The notes below the pieces were generated by a model. It was not told the DNA's origin and did no database searches. It was given only the letters and a program-made list of their open reading frames with translations. 5,167 nt of DNA from Bacillota bacterium (GTDB taxonomy: Bacteria; Bacillota; Clostridia; Saccharofermentanales; Fastidiosipilaceae): assembly GCA_023388205.1 (NCBI GenBank), contig JAEWGS010000034.1, forward strand, positions 1-5,167, written 5' to 3'. Positions 4,745-5,167 of the stretch are shown here, piece after piece; position 1 is the stretch's first letter, and each line of letters opens with the position of its first letter. Both the position numbers and the translations under genes were made by a program.

Positions 4745-5167
4745 TTAAATCTGCAAGAATTGTCTCATTTCTTCAACCGCTCGCTCCGCACGCGCCCGAT
4801 CGGGCATCTCGCAGAAAACACGCAAAAGCGGCTCTGTTCCCGAGAAGCGACAAATCAACCAGCCTTCTTCGAACCAAACTTTGCAGCCGTCCATATCGTT
4901 TCGGCTTTTGACTGCTTCGGTGAATTGGGGCAACTTTTTCTCTTCCATCAAGGTACGGTAGATGCGCGTTTTTTCTTCGGGCAAGAAGCGCAAATTCGCC
5001 TCAGCCATATACGCAGGACCATAAATTGACATGATTTCTTCGAAAAGCTCAGAAAGTTTTTTGCCGCTTGCCGCCACGAACTCAACCAGCATCGCCGCCG
5101 CGTAGATTCCGTCTTTGCCGTGAATATGCCCACGCATCGTCAAGCCGCCCGAAGATTCGCCCCCGAT
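4745..5167 (-). CDS. alpha-D-phosphohexomutase (phosphoglucomutase/phosphomannomutase family), C-terminal part
   Basis: The last 140 residues of a phosphohexomutase are present; the gene continues past the right edge, so the catalytic phosphoserine and metal-binding loop are not seen. The enzyme interconverts hexose 1- and 6-phosphates (glucose or mannose) in the cytoplasm, feeding glycan and nucleotide-sugar synthesis or glycogen use. The fragment opens with the sugar-specificity loop GGESSGG and continues LTMRGHIHGKDGIYAA (fragment residues 2-24), a very typical domain-3 stretch. It ends with the domain-4 phosphate-binding loop RFSGTEPLLR (107-116) and a short C-terminal helix. GlmM usually has GEQSGH in the first loop and eukaryotic-type PGM2 enzymes differ, so neither is favoured; glucose versus mannose specificity cannot be fixed. 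An internal in-frame TTG (5143) or ATG (5137) should not be taken as the start, because homology-bearing sequence continues upstream of both. It converges with the 3595 gene. Confidence 0.94.
   Translation of the reverse strand: MGGESSGGLTMRGHIHGKDGIYAAAMLVEFVAASGKKLSELFEEIMSIYGPAYMAEANLRFLPEEKTRIYRTLMEEKKLPQFTEAVKSRNDMDGCKVWFEEGWLICRFSGTEPLLRVFCEMPDRARAERAVEEMRQFLQI

Noticed and set aside
1..5167. Mobile element, phage or defence island
   Set aside because: There is no transposase, integrase, toxin-antitoxin or nuclease gene, and no terminal inverted repeats with target duplications. All recognisable genes are housekeeping or envelope types.

Overview
The window looks like an ordinary chromosomal segment of a bacterium, most likely a Bacillota (Firmicutes) member. 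The reasons are strong AGGAGG-type ribosome binding sites, mid-range base composition, an Frm2/CinD-type nitroreductase, and an uncharacterised protein built in a style I associate with clostridia and relatives. The assignment is inference from gene style, not from a marker gene. There is no rRNA, tRNA, insertion sequence, phage gene or CRISPR array. I see no self-evident new multi-gene system; the unexplained material is one protein of unknown function and several repeat and dyad structures in the intergenic DNA.

Layout. Bases 1-389 hold no certain gene, only a possible leftward open frame running off the left edge. A nitroreductase (390-968, +) converges with, and overlaps by 16 bp, a polytopic flippase-like membrane protein (953-2080, -). 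Then comes a 774-bp gap (2081-2854). Its left half carries a degenerate 14-bp tandem repeat in the presumed leader of the flippase-like gene. Its right half carries clustered dyads and a plausible promoter for a PAP2 lipid phosphatase (2855-3445, +). A 149-bp spacer with a hairpin/T-run element leads to a 333-residue protein of unknown function (3595-4596, +), followed by a strong intrinsic terminator. The window closes with the 3' end of a leftward phosphohexomutase gene (4745-5167, -), truncated by the right edge.

How the genes relate. The flippase-like protein and the PAP2 phosphatase are divergent and both belong to families acting on membrane lipids. A shared envelope-lipid role, such as handling of polyprenyl phosphate or glycerophospholipid, is possible but unproven. 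The phosphohexomutase supplies sugar phosphates for envelope glycans or central metabolism. The nitroreductase is a soluble flavin enzyme with no evident link to its neighbours. Each gene appears to be transcribed alone or nearly so, and no multi-gene operon is evident.
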